In this document: positions 47,233-54,367 of the stretch, one piece after another
Position numbering within the stretch: the first letter of the stretch is position 1
Layout: each line of letters starts with the position of its first letter
NCBI RefSeq assembly: GCF_900156645.1
Contig: NZ_FTOC01000008.1
Span: forward strand, 62,001 to 126,000
Length of the DNA: 64,000 nt
Origin: Salimicrobium flavidum
Lineage (GTDB): Bacteria > Bacillota > Bacilli > Bacillales > Halobacillaceae
Direction: 5' to 3'
The notes under the pieces: generated by a model
Database searches by the model: none
The model's input: only the letters and a program-made list of their open reading frames with translations
What the model was told of the DNA's origin: nothing
Translations under genes and position numbers: made by a program

Positions 47233-47679
47233 ATGGCTGAAGACAAGATGAAACTCGAAAATCAGATATGCTTTTCCTTATATGCGACGACGAGAGAGAT
47301 GACGAAACTGTACCGCCCTCTTCTCGCCGATTTGAATATTACCTATCCTCAGTACCTGGTACTGCTCGCTCTGTGGGAGACGAACCCGCTCACGGTGAAA
47401 GCTTTGGGCAGTCGCCTGTATCTCGATTCCGGTACGCTCACCCCGATGCTCAAGCGTATGGAAAAAGAGGACCTCATCGAGCGCTATCGTTCGCAGGAGG
47501 ATGAACGGAGTGTTCTGGTAGGTCTGACGGAGAAAGGGAGACAGGCCGAAGATAAAGCGGCCTGCATCCCTGATCTGCTTCTTGAAAATATAGATATGAG
47601 CGAACAGGAGATCCTTCATTTGAAAAATACGCTGAACCGGATGCTTGAAGGAACAAAGGAGAAAGGGGAAAACGGATGA
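47233..47679 (+). CDS. ohrR: MarR-family peroxide sensor OhrR
   Basis: A 148-residue MarR-type repressor. The peroxide-sensing Cys is C13 in [15 protein letters not shown], followed by Tyr residues and [12 protein letters not shown]. The winged helix includes [20 protein letters not shown] second Cys (C111, KAACIPD) could take part in a disulphide, unlike the single-Cys B. subtilis protein. CAGGAGGAAT precedes the ATG. Its last four bases overlap rlmH, so the two are cotranscribed. Confidence 0.92.
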   Translation: MAEDKMKLENQICFSLYATTREMTKLYRPLLADLNITYPQYLVLLALWETNPLTVKALGSRLYLDSGTLTPMLKRMEKEDLIERYRSQEDERSVLVGLTEKGRQAEDKAACIPDLLLENIDMSEQEILHLKNTLNRMLEGTKEKGENG

Positions 47680-48155
47680 AAATATCGATCATCAGCGTCG
47701 GCAAGCTGAAAGAGAAATATTTGAAACAGGGAATCGAAGAGTATACGAAGCGGCTCGGACCGTATGCGAAAACGGAGATTATCGAAGTGTCGGACGAAAA
47801 AGCTCCGGAGAACTTGAGTGAGGCGCAGATGGAAGAAGTGAAGCAGAAGGAAGGGGAACGCATTCTTGCGAAGATTTCCCAGGACGCCTATGTCATCACG
47901 CTTGAGATTGAAGGCAGACAGCTCACTTCCGAAAAGCTAGCTTCCCATATCGATAACCTGATGACATATGGTTCAAGCAAAATCGTGTTCGTCATCGGTG
48001 GTTCACTCGGGATCAGTAAAGAGGTGCAGGAGCGGAGCGACTACGCACTTTCCTTTTCCAAAATGACGTTCCCGCACCAGATGATGCGACTTATGCTACT
48101 TGAACAAGTGTATCGAGCGTTCAGGATCATCAAGAATGAACCGTATCATAAGTGA
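47676..48155 (+). CDS. rlmH: 23S rRNA pseudouridine-1915 N3-methyltransferase
   Basis: A 159-residue SPOUT methyltransferase modifying pseudouridine 1915 of 23S rRNA on assembled ribosomes. It begins [20 protein letters not shown] and has the SAM-binding knot [10 protein letters not shown] and the ending [17 protein letters not shown]. It normally follows htrC in Bacillus; here the M48, flavodoxin and ohr genes are inserted, and rlmH has become attached to ohrR. Confidence 0.96.
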   Translation: MKISIISVGKLKEKYLKQGIEEYTKRLGPYAKTEIIEVSDEKAPENLSEAQMEEVKQKEGERILAKISQDAYVITLEIEGRQLTSEKLASHIDNLMTYGSSKIVFVIGGSLGISKEVQERSDYALSFSKMTFPHQMMRLMLLEQVYRAFRIIKNEPYHK

Positions 48156-48211
48156 TTAAAGGCTGCTTTTCTATCGTAATTTCTTCCTAATAGAATATTT
48201 CGAACCGTGTT

Positions 48212-48265
48212 TATATCGCCAGGCGATACAAAAGATACGAATTTCTTGTATCGCCTGACGATATA
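48212..48265. promoter_or_regulatory. Paired 15-bp palindromes, predicted operators
   Basis: TATCGCCAGGCGATA (48214-48228, perfect) and TATCGCCTGACGATA (48249-48263, one mismatched pair) are 35 bases apart and also mirror each other as 20-bp inverted arms (19 of 20). A possible promoter (TTGAAA at 48269, 17 bases, CATATT at 48292) follows. They probably bind the product of the next gene, a MerR-type protein. Two further CGATAT copies lie around its start codon. Confidence 0.65.
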
Positions 48266-48315
48266 CCCTTGAAAAAACGCTTCAAAGAGTGCATATTGAA
48301 AGGAGGAGGTACGAT

Positions 48316-49008
48316 ATGCGAAACGATATACAATCGAACGAACGAGCTTATTCGACGAAAGAAGTCGCCGAAGAGCTGAACATTGCCACCCCGACCGTCA
48401 GGAAGTATGGACAGGTATTAGAAAGAAGCGGCTACGAGTTCTTTAAGAAAGGCACAAGACGGGTCTTCGTACAATCCGATATTGCAGCGCTGCAAACGAT
48501 ACGTGATTCGGAGAAGTCTCTGGAAATGATTTCTATAGAACTCGTGGAGCAGCAAAAGAACCGTTTGACCTCCGGATCAACCGATGTAGCGACCGCCGAT
48601 ACATACGATATGTCGATAGAAGATCCGAACAAAATGCGTGAGCTGCTCGTGTATATCTCCCAGGAACTTGCCGCCTCTCGTGAAATGAATACACAGCTCG
48701 CAGCCGATATGGAAGAAATGAAAGAAACGGTCGGTCGCCTGCGTCAGGACCACCACGCCATCAGCTCCGGTATCGGTAACTCGACACAGAAAATGAACAA
48801 GCTGATCGATCAGCAACAGCAGCAATACGAAGAAATGTTAGAAGAAGAGAAGCAGAAGAACGCCCAACTGCAAAAAGAGATGGAAAGCATGCGCCAGGAA
48901 CAACAGAAAGTATGGGAGGCGCAAAACGATTTCAATACACGTCTTGAGGCTACGGTGAAAGAACGGAAAAGTGGTCTTGGGAAGTTTCTTTCCTTGTTCG
49001 GGAAGTAA
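48316..49008 (+). CDS. MerR-type HTH protein with coiled coil, RacA/DUF3967-like
   Basis: A 230-residue protein. A MerR-like winged HTH (STKEVAEELNIATPTVRKYG) covers residues 10-65, a long Gln/Glu-rich coiled coil spans about 105-215, and the C-terminal tip GLGKFLSLFGK could form an amphipathic helix. The plan resembles RacA, the chromosome-anchoring protein, and DUF3967 proteins of plasmids and phages. I use the ATG at 48316 behind AAGGAGGAGG. Single gene with its own operator pair and terminator, beside a Noc-binding site. Function not known; DNA organisation near the origin is an inference. Confidence 0.72.
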   Translation: MRNDIQSNERAYSTKEVAEELNIATPTVRKYGQVLERSGYEFFKKGTRRVFVQSDIAALQTIRDSEKSLEMISIELVEQQKNRLTSGSTDVATADTYDMSIEDPNKMRELLVYISQELAASREMNTQLAADMEEMKETVGRLRQDHHAISSGIGNSTQKMNKLIDQQQQQYEEMLEEEKQKNAQLQKEMESMRQEQQKVWEAQNDFNTRLEATVKERKSGLGKFLSLFGK

Positions 49009-49037
49009 GAGTTTTGGACAAAACTTAATAGATCGAA

Positions 49038-49073
49038 ACAAAAACCGAACGAAAGTGTTCGGTTTTTGTTTTG
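49038..49073 (+). terminator. Terminator of the MerR-type gene
   Basis: AAAAACCGAAC and GTTCGGTTTTT pair around GAAAGT, followed by GTTTT. Confidence 0.88.
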
Positions 49074-49127
49074 GCTCAGTTATCGTTCAGCCCATTCCAA
49101 GAGGAGTCCCCACCGTTTTTGGCTGAT

Positions 49128-49141
49128 ATTTCCCGGGAAAT
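49128..49141. promoter_or_regulatory. Noc-binding site
   Basis: ATTTCCCGGGAAAT matches the 14-bp Noc-binding site consensus at every position, in a 160-base non-coding stretch. No other perfect copy was found in the window. Confidence 0.82.
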
Positions 49142-49235
49142 GCCGGATATTTCTGCAAACACATATATTCAAACGATAGACAGAATCATATATGATTCTA
49201 AAAGACGAGGGAGAGGGGGAGTTCTCATTAATATA

Positions 49236-49979
49236 TCAGCTCCGGGAATGCCCCAGAAAGCGAGGGTAGAAAAGCAGAGCGAGCCCCATACCTCCAGCTC
49301 CTGCTACAATCAGAAATAACAGATTGATCCATATATCGGTTATATCGCTTCCTGATAAGAGGATGTCTTTATATCCTTGCAACGCCCAATACTGAGGCAA
49401 CGATTGACTGATAGTTTGGACGAATTCCGGCATAAATTCTACCGGCATCCAGAGTCCTCCGAGCAATGCTCCGCCCAAAGCAAGTACCTGAGTCAGTGCG
49501 ATACCCATGTTTTCCGTTTTTACAATCACAGCCATTGCCATACCCCACCCAGTTACAATAAAAGCCAATGCCAGGGACAACACTAAAAGAGCAAGAGGGT
49601 CTCCAAGCGGAAGGTCATTAACGATCACTCCAAAGCTGAATAGAACAGCAATCTGGACAAGGACCAGAATCATGAATGGGACCCATTTACCGAAGAAATA
49701 TTGGTAAACGGAAATAGGAGTGCTGGCGATTCTTGCGACCATCCCCCGCTCCCTATCTTTTACAAAAACAATCACCATGGATATCATAATGAAAAATGCG
49801 AACATGATCGTATACCCGGGAATAATCTGCGTAACGATTTCCTGGTAACTAGCATTCTCTTCTCCGGAAAAAATCGCGACAAACGCTACGATGAATACGA
49901 TAGGTAGTATGAATGTCCAAAACCAGAGCCCTTTATCCTGGACGGTTTTCTTCAGTTCCATACGCGCAATAGCCCACAT
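49236..49979 (-). CDS. ABC-2 type transporter permease
   Basis: A 247-residue permease with six membrane helices and the ABC-2 landmarks WTFILPIVFIV near the start and GALLGGLWMPVEFMPEFVQ near 180. With the ATPase encoded 16 bases upstream it would make an exporter of drug or antibiotic type. Substrate unknown. No regulator gene accompanies the pair. Confidence 0.88.
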   Translation of the reverse strand: MWAIARMELKKTVQDKGLWFWTFILPIVFIVAFVAIFSGEENASYQEIVTQIIPGYTIMFAFFIMISMVIVFVKDRERGMVARIASTPISVYQYFFGKWVPFMILVLVQIAVLFSFGVIVNDLPLGDPLALLVLSLALAFIVTGWGMAMAVIVKTENMGIALTQVLALGGALLGGLWMPVEFMPEFVQTISQSLPQYWALQGYKDILLSGSDITDIWINLLFLIVAGAGGMGLALLFYPRFLGHSRS

Positions 49980-49995
49980 ATCATTTCTCCTCTCG

Positions 49996-50907
49996 TTATA
50001 TGTTTCGTAACTGGGTCCCGGTCAAATGGAAAAAAATATCTTCGAGCCTCGGGTGGTAAAGTTCCAGTCTATGTGGTTCCAGATTATGTTCGTGACAATG
50101 GGTGACGAGCTTTTTTAAAGTCAGCAAAGGATGGGCGCTATTCAACAGATACCCATTTCCTTTTTTCTCTACATCACCGAAGTTCCGGAGAAGATTTTCA
50201 TCAATTCCTGTACCGGAAATGAATAGGGAGGGCTTCGCATATCTTTCCAATAGATCTTCCATCTTTCCGTACTCTATGAGTCTCCCCTTATCAATGAGCC
50301 CAACGCTTTCACAGAGCTGCTCTACTTCCTCAATGTAGTGACTGGAGTAGATGATGGTAGTGCCGGATTTCTTTAAATGATGGATAAGTGAAAAAATAGA
50401 ATTACGTGATTGGGGATCGATTCCTACAGTAGGTTCGTCCATTATAATGATGTCCGGGCGATGGAGCAGAGTGCAGCCGATATTCAACCTGCGTTTCATT
50501 CCGCCAGAAAACGTTTCTACTTTGTCTTTAGCACGCTCCGTCAGGCCAATCTGATCGAATACTTCCTCCATTCGTTTCTGTAATTCTTTTTTCTTCACCC
50601 CGTATAAACTTCCGAAGAGAAGCAGGTTATCGCGTGCGGTCAAGGTCTCTTCCAGACAGATTTCCTGAGGAACGTAGCCGATGTGCTGCTTGATTTTTAA
50701 ACGATCTTTGGATACTTTCCAATCTCTCACCCGTATATCACCTTCGAAATCGAGTAAGATGCCGGATAAGATTTTCATAAGAGTCGATTTCCCGGCACCA
50801 TTGGGGCCCACCAGACCGAAGCACGTACCTTCTTCAATCTGAAAACTGATGTCCTTCAACGCTTGCAGGGACCCATACTGTTTGCTTATTTTCTCCACAT
50901 TAATCAC
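49996..50907 (-). CDS. ABC transporter ATP-binding protein (exporter type)
   Basis: A 303-residue ATPase with Walker A GPNGAGKST, signature FSGGMKRRLNIGC and Walker B IIIMDEPTVGID, plus a C-terminal extension of about 90 residues (YAKPSLFISGTG...LELYHPRLEDIF) as in DrrA/CcmA-type drug exporters. I start it at the GTG at 50907, eight bases behind AAAGGGG; the longer frame from 50940 has no RBS. Partner permease follows. Confidence 0.88.
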   Translation of the reverse strand: MINVEKISKQYGSLQALKDISFQIEEGTCFGLVGPNGAGKSTLMKILSGILLDFEGDIRVRDWKVSKDRLKIKQHIGYVPQEICLEETLTARDNLLLFGSLYGVKKKELQKRMEEVFDQIGLTERAKDKVETFSGGMKRRLNIGCTLLHRPDIIIMDEPTVGIDPQSRNSIFSLIHHLKKSGTTIIYSSHYIEEVEQLCESVGLIDKGRLIEYGKMEDLLERYAKPSLFISGTGIDENLLRNFGDVEKKGNGYLLNSAHPLLTLKKLVTHCHEHNLEPHRLELYHPRLEDIFFHLTGTQLRNI

Positions 50908-51090
50908 AGCGACTGCCCCTTTCTTTCTCCCAAAGTTCAATCTTCAGTTAAATGTACGTAATGAAAGGAAAAAAGTTTAAGAAAATTCCATTTTTTATAT
51001 CCTGAAAAAATATGATACAACAAATATTTATTGTAAAACGATAAATAATTTGCTAAACTCAAGATGTGAATCGACAAGTGAGGTGTTTTT

Positions 51091-51582
51091 ATGAAAAAAG
51101 GATCGACTTTATTTTTAAAGATAGCTATTATTATTATCGGTCTTCCGATTCTTGCGTTGTGTATACTCGTATTACCGAAGATAGCAGGCGAAGCCATCTC
51201 TCAAGTGCAAAATGGTTCGGAGCTTGGTTATGTAGTGTTAGGTATATTGATTATTATGTATGCGGCTGCCTTCCCGTTCTATTTCGCTTTGTACCAATCT
51301 TTCAACCTTCTGCTTTATATTGACAGGAAGCAGGCCTTCTCGGGGTTATCCGTAACTGCACTGAAAAAAATAAAAGCCTGTGCCATTATCATCAGCGGCT
51401 TGTATGTTTTGGCGCTCCCGCTCATCTACATCGTAGCGGAGTGGGATGACGCACCAGGTCTCATACTGGTTGGTATGGCGCTGATTGGGGCACCTCTGGT
51501 GGTCGGCGTTTTCGCCGCGGTTCTTCAGCGGCTCTTGAAAGAAGCGATTGATATAAAATCAGAAAACGATTTAACGGTCTGA
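51091..51582 (+). CDS. DUF2975 membrane protein
   Basis: A 163-residue protein with four membrane helices (about 8-28, 45-65, 95-115, 122-145), matching DUF2975. Such proteins are almost always encoded with a small XRE-type regulator, as here, but their job is not known. GTGAGGTG precedes the ATG. Confidence 0.82.
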   Translation: MKKGSTLFLKIAIIIIGLPILALCILVLPKIAGEAISQVQNGSELGYVVLGILIIMYAAAFPFYFALYQSFNLLLYIDRKQAFSGLSVTALKKIKACAIIISGLYVLALPLIYIVAEWDDAPGLILVGMALIGAPLVVGVFAAVLQRLLKEAIDIKSENDLTV

Positions 51583-51592
51583 GGTGAAGGAC

Positions 51593-51817
51593 ATGGCTAT
51601 AATAATCAATATCGATGTAATGTTGGCTAAAAGGAAAATGAGCGTTACCGAACTATCCGAGAGGGTCGGAATCACGATGGCTAACCTTTCAATATTGAAA
51701 AATGGAAAGGCGAAAGCGATACGCTTCTCTACGCTGGAGGCGATCTGTAAGGCTCTGGAATGCCAACCCGGGGACATATTGGAATATCGGAACGAGGAAG
51801 AGGATCCGGATCCATAA
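51593..51817 (+). CDS. Small XRE-family regulator (YozG-like)
   Basis: A 74-residue HTH protein (MLAKRKMSVTELSERVG, then TMANLSILKNGKAKAIRFSTL) of the YozG/Cro type, ending in an acidic tail. The start at 51593 is preferred, six bases behind GAGGTG; a GTG nine bases earlier is possible. It lies 10 bases after the DUF2975 gene and would control the pair. Confidence 0.88.
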   Translation: MAIIINIDVMLAKRKMSVTELSERVGITMANLSILKNGKAKAIRFSTLEAICKALECQPGDILEYRNEEEDPDP

Positions 51818-51931
51818 AGCGGAACTGTCGAAAAGGATGTTCTCTGTTGAATCAAGTCACTCATTCTCAAAATACCACTTTCAAAGCACAGTTCATGTTT
51901 TTTGATAAATAACAAAAGGGGGAGGAAGTCG

Positions 51932-52687
51932 ATGAAATTACCTTCTTTCCGTAACAAACAGGCGCAGGAATCCTTTCCATTTCCGGAAGACGATACGCCT
52001 GATCATATAGCTATAATCATGGATGGGAATGGCCGTTGGGCCGAAAAGCGCGGGATGGCCAGAGCTGCTGGTCATAAAGAAGGAGTGGCCACCGTGGCGA
52101 AAATCGTCAGGGCCGCAGCCGACGCCCGGGTGAAGTTTTTGACCCTTTATACCTTTTCGACGGAAAACTGGAAACGACCGAAGACGGAAGTGGAATTCAT
52201 ATTGAAGCTGCCGAAAGAGTTCCTGAAGAGTTATCTGCCCGATCTTATATCTAACAATGTTCGCGTGGAAGTCATCGGTGATATGGGGAAACTTCCCGTT
52301 TTCACAAGGGAAGCTGTGCAGTATGCTATGGACAGAACCCGTGACAATGATGGTCTCCAGTTGAATATTGCCCTGAATTACGGAAGCAGACAGGAAATTC
52401 TGAGTGCTATGAAAGCTATGCTTGTCGATATGAACAATAAAGATGTATCCCTTGATGAACTGGATGAACAGAAGTTTTCCGGCTATCTGGATACAGCCGG
52501 AATGAGCGATCCTGATCTGCTTATCCGTACGGGAGGGGAGAAGCGCGTAAGCAATTTTCTCTTGTGGCAACTTGCCTATACGGAGTTCTGGTTCACCGAT
52601 ATGCTGTGGCCGGATTTTTCGGAGGAAGAATTTCTGCAAGCGTTGCAAGAATACCGGCAACGGAAAAGAAGGTTCGGGGGCGTATAA
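51932..52687 (+). CDS. Isoprenyl transferase, second UppS-type enzyme
   Basis: A 251-residue cis-prenyltransferase extending farnesyl or geranylgeranyl diphosphate with isopentenyl units. The signature IAIIMDGNGRWAEKRG, GHKEGV, TLYTFSTENWKRP and the C-terminal DLLIRTGGEKRVSNFLLWQ...YTEFWFTDMLWPDF are complete, so it should be active. The main uppS is usually beside frr and cdsA, not here, so this is likely a paralogue. RBS GGGGGAGGAAG decides the ATG at 51932. Confidence 0.88.
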   Translation: MKLPSFRNKQAQESFPFPEDDTPDHIAIIMDGNGRWAEKRGMARAAGHKEGVATVAKIVRAAADARVKFLTLYTFSTENWKRPKTEVEFILKLPKEFLKSYLPDLISNNVRVEVIGDMGKLPVFTREAVQYAMDRTRDNDGLQLNIALNYGSRQEILSAMKAMLVDMNNKDVSLDELDEQKFSGYLDTAGMSDPDLLIRTGGEKRVSNFLLWQLAYTEFWFTDMLWPDFSEEEFLQALQEYRQRKRRFGGV

Positions 52688-52722
52688 GGGAATAAACCCT
52701 GAGCTAAAGGAGGACACATTAT

Positions 52723-53010
52723 ATAGCGACGAAGGCGGCGGTGGTGGCTATGTCGAAAGCGGCCGCTATTGAAAATGGTCCCAAAGGTATCCGCATCAAT
52801 ATGATTCATCCCGGGGGCATCGAGACAGATATGGCTACCGAGGGGAAAGAGGTTCCGGCATTTTATGATTCCATTCCGCTCGGACGTATCGGTCAGCCTG
52901 AGGAGGTTGCGAAAGCCGTCGCCTTCCTTGCATCCGAAGAAAGCTCCTATTGTACCGGCGCGGAAATCACTGTGGACGGAGGGATGACTCTCGGAACAGC
53001 CGATCAGTGA
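52723..53010 (+). pseudogene. 5'-truncated SDR dehydrogenase fragment
   Basis: Only the C-terminal third of a short-chain dehydrogenase remains: [14 protein letters not shown] with the catalytic Lys, [13 protein letters not shown], and [12 protein letters not shown]. The Rossmann half and most of the Tyr motif are gone, and the frame is open only to about 52723. A clean AAAGGAGG just before it belonged to something else or is coincidental. Not functional. Confidence 0.8.
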
Positions 53011-53079
53011 TTGTTTCATCAAAATTGACACCTGACGCCTCTTCCCTTCGATTGTAGAGATGAAGGGAGGGGAATGCTG

Positions 53080-53310
53080 ATGGCTATAACAGCGCAACGA
53101 ATCAATTCCACGCTGAAAATGCAGTTCGAAACGGGGATGGATGAGTTCGGGAGTTCGACGTATAAAACGAAATCGTTCCGGAACGTCCGTACAGAGGCCA
53201 CGACGGAATCGCTCTACGAAATCGTTACCAAGTTGAAGGACCTGCAGCAACATCCACTCGTCAAAGTGACGAGAGACGACGAATCGTTGATCGAAACGAC
53301 GGAAGAATAA
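53080..53310 (+). CDS. DUF1659 protein, copy 1
   Basis: A 76-residue DUF1659 protein, function unknown, with QRINSTLKMQFETGMDEFG and TYKTKSFRNVRTEA. AGGGAGGGGA is seven bases before the ATG at 53080; the ATG at 53074 would be too close. Its sequence and 60 bases upstream are nearly those of the copy at 53540, a tandem duplication. Divergence is mostly in the last 20 residues. Confidence 0.85.
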   Translation: MAITAQRINSTLKMQFETGMDEFGSSTYKTKSFRNVRTEATTESLYEIVTKLKDLQQHPLVKVTRDDESLIETTEE

Positions 53311-53359
53311 GAGGAGGAGCCGGAACACCTTTCTCTCCTCCGCTGGAGCACGTTTGGAG

Positions 53360-53428
53360 ATGAAACAGGTGCGGATCGTGCGTAATGTCATGGACTTAGA
53401 GATCTGGAGGGAAGAGTCGCCTGAATAG
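53360..53428 (+). pseudogene. C-terminal remnant of a DUF2922 gene
   Basis: A 22-codon frame (KQVRIVRNVMDLEI...) aligns with the end of the intact DUF2922 protein at 53785 (KQARIVERNVNDIEI), and the DNA alignment continues into the terminator behind both. The rest of the gene has been lost from this first unit. Confidence 0.65.
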
Positions 53429-53440
53429 GCGGCTTTTTTC
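53418..53440 (+). terminator. Terminator of the first DUF1659 unit
   Basis: CGCCT and AGGCG around GAAT, followed by GCTTTTTTC; homologous to the terminator at 54008. Confidence 0.55.
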
Positions 53441-53539
53441 TTTGGAAAGTTTCCGCTCGTTTTTTTGAAAAAGTTTCGACGAAATTGACACCTTCTCCGC
53501 AGTCGTTTCGATTATAACTATGAAAGGAGGGGAATGCTG

Positions 53540-53770
53540 ATGGCTCTTATGACACAACGAATCAACTCCGCACTGAAGCTGAAGTTCGACACGGGCGTGG
53601 ACGAATTCGGAGAAGCGACGTACAAAACGAAGTCTTTCCGTAATGTGCGCACCGAAGCTACATCCGAAGCGCTTTACGCTGTCGTCGAGAAACTGGACGT
53701 CCTGCAGCAGCACACGCTTACAGAAGTGACTAGAGACGATGAATCATCGATCGTCCACATTGAAGACTAA
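53540..53770 (+). CDS. DUF1659 protein, copy 2
   Basis: A 76-residue paralogue of the protein at 53080 (QRINSALKLKFDTGVDEFG, TYKTKSFRNVRTEA). Start and RBS (AAAGGAGGGGA) are as in copy 1. TTGACACC and CGATTATAA upstream are shared with copy 1 and may belong to a duplicated promoter. The DUF2922 gene follows after 14 bases. Confidence 0.88.
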   Translation: MALMTQRINSALKLKFDTGVDEFGEATYKTKSFRNVRTEATSEALYAVVEKLDVLQQHTLTEVTRDDESSIVHIED

Positions 53771-53784
53771 GGAGGAATGAAAAG

Positions 53785-53997
53785 ATGAAGAAGTTGGAGC
53801 TGAAATTTCTGAATGAAGAAGGAAAAGTGGTGACGATCTCTCTTGATGCCCCGGCAGAACCCGCGGATGCGGTTGCCGTCACTGCAGCTATGGATGAAAT
53901 CATCGCCCAGGATTGCTTTCTCTCCTCAGGAGGAGCCCTCATTCAGAAGAAACAGGCACGCATCGTAGAACGTAACGTCAATGACATCGAAATCTAA
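53785..53997 (+). CDS. DUF2922 protein
   Basis: A 70-residue DUF2922 protein (KLELKFLNEEGKVVTISLDAP...). Function unknown; members accompany DUF1659 and YvrJ genes throughout Bacillales. AAGGAGGAAT precedes the ATG. No membrane segment or signal. Confidence 0.86.
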   Translation: MKKLELKFLNEEGKVVTISLDAPAEPADAVAVTAAMDEIIAQDCFLSSGGALIQKKQARIVERNVNDIEI

Positions 53998-54007
53998 AGC
54001 TGGGAAG

Positions 54008-54027
54008 CCGCCGTACAGGCGGTTTTT
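54008..54027 (+). terminator. Weak terminator between DUF2922 and yvrJ
   Basis: CCGCC and GGCGG around GTACA, followed by five T; may allow read-through into the YvrJ gene. Confidence 0.6.
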
Positions 54028-54045
54028 CCATTAGGAGGGGAAAAT

Positions 54046-54180
54046 ATGGACATGGGAGTGCAGTTTCTGACAGATGTCGGTTTCCCGATTGCGGTCACTT
54101 TTTATCTGTTGCATCGCATCGAAGGAAAGTTGGACATTCTGATCGAAACTATCCACCAGTTGCCGGAGAAAAGGGCCTGA
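54046..54180 (+). CDS. yvrJ: YvrJ-family small membrane protein
   Basis: A 44-residue protein with one membrane helix (FLTDVGFPIAVTFYLLHRI) and a short amphipathic tail that reads EGKLDILIETIHQLPEK. This is the typical YvrJ form, similar in plan to phage BhlA/holin-like proteins. TTAGGAGGGG precedes the ATG. Last gene of the DUF1659-DUF2922-YvrJ cluster. Confidence 0.88.
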   Translation: MDMGVQFLTDVGFPIAVTFYLLHRIEGKLDILIETIHQLPEKRA

Positions 54181-54222
54181 AACAGTAGCGGAATTCTTCA
54201 TAACCTGTAGCTGATTGTCAAT

Positions 54223-54277
54223 GGAAGTCTCCAGTCTTTCCCGTTATTTCGACGGGGACGGGGAGGCTTCCTTTTTT
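54223..54277 (+). terminator. Terminator behind yvrJ
   Basis: GGAAGTCTCC and GGGGAGGCTTCC with CCCGT/ACGGG inside form a long stem, ending in TTTTTTG. Confidence 0.78.
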
Positions 54278-54367
54278 GTTACCGATTCTTAATAATAATC
54301 CGGCCCTCAAACGGGTAAACAATACATATAATCGGAATCATCAGCATGACAAAGGAGGAATGCTAGT

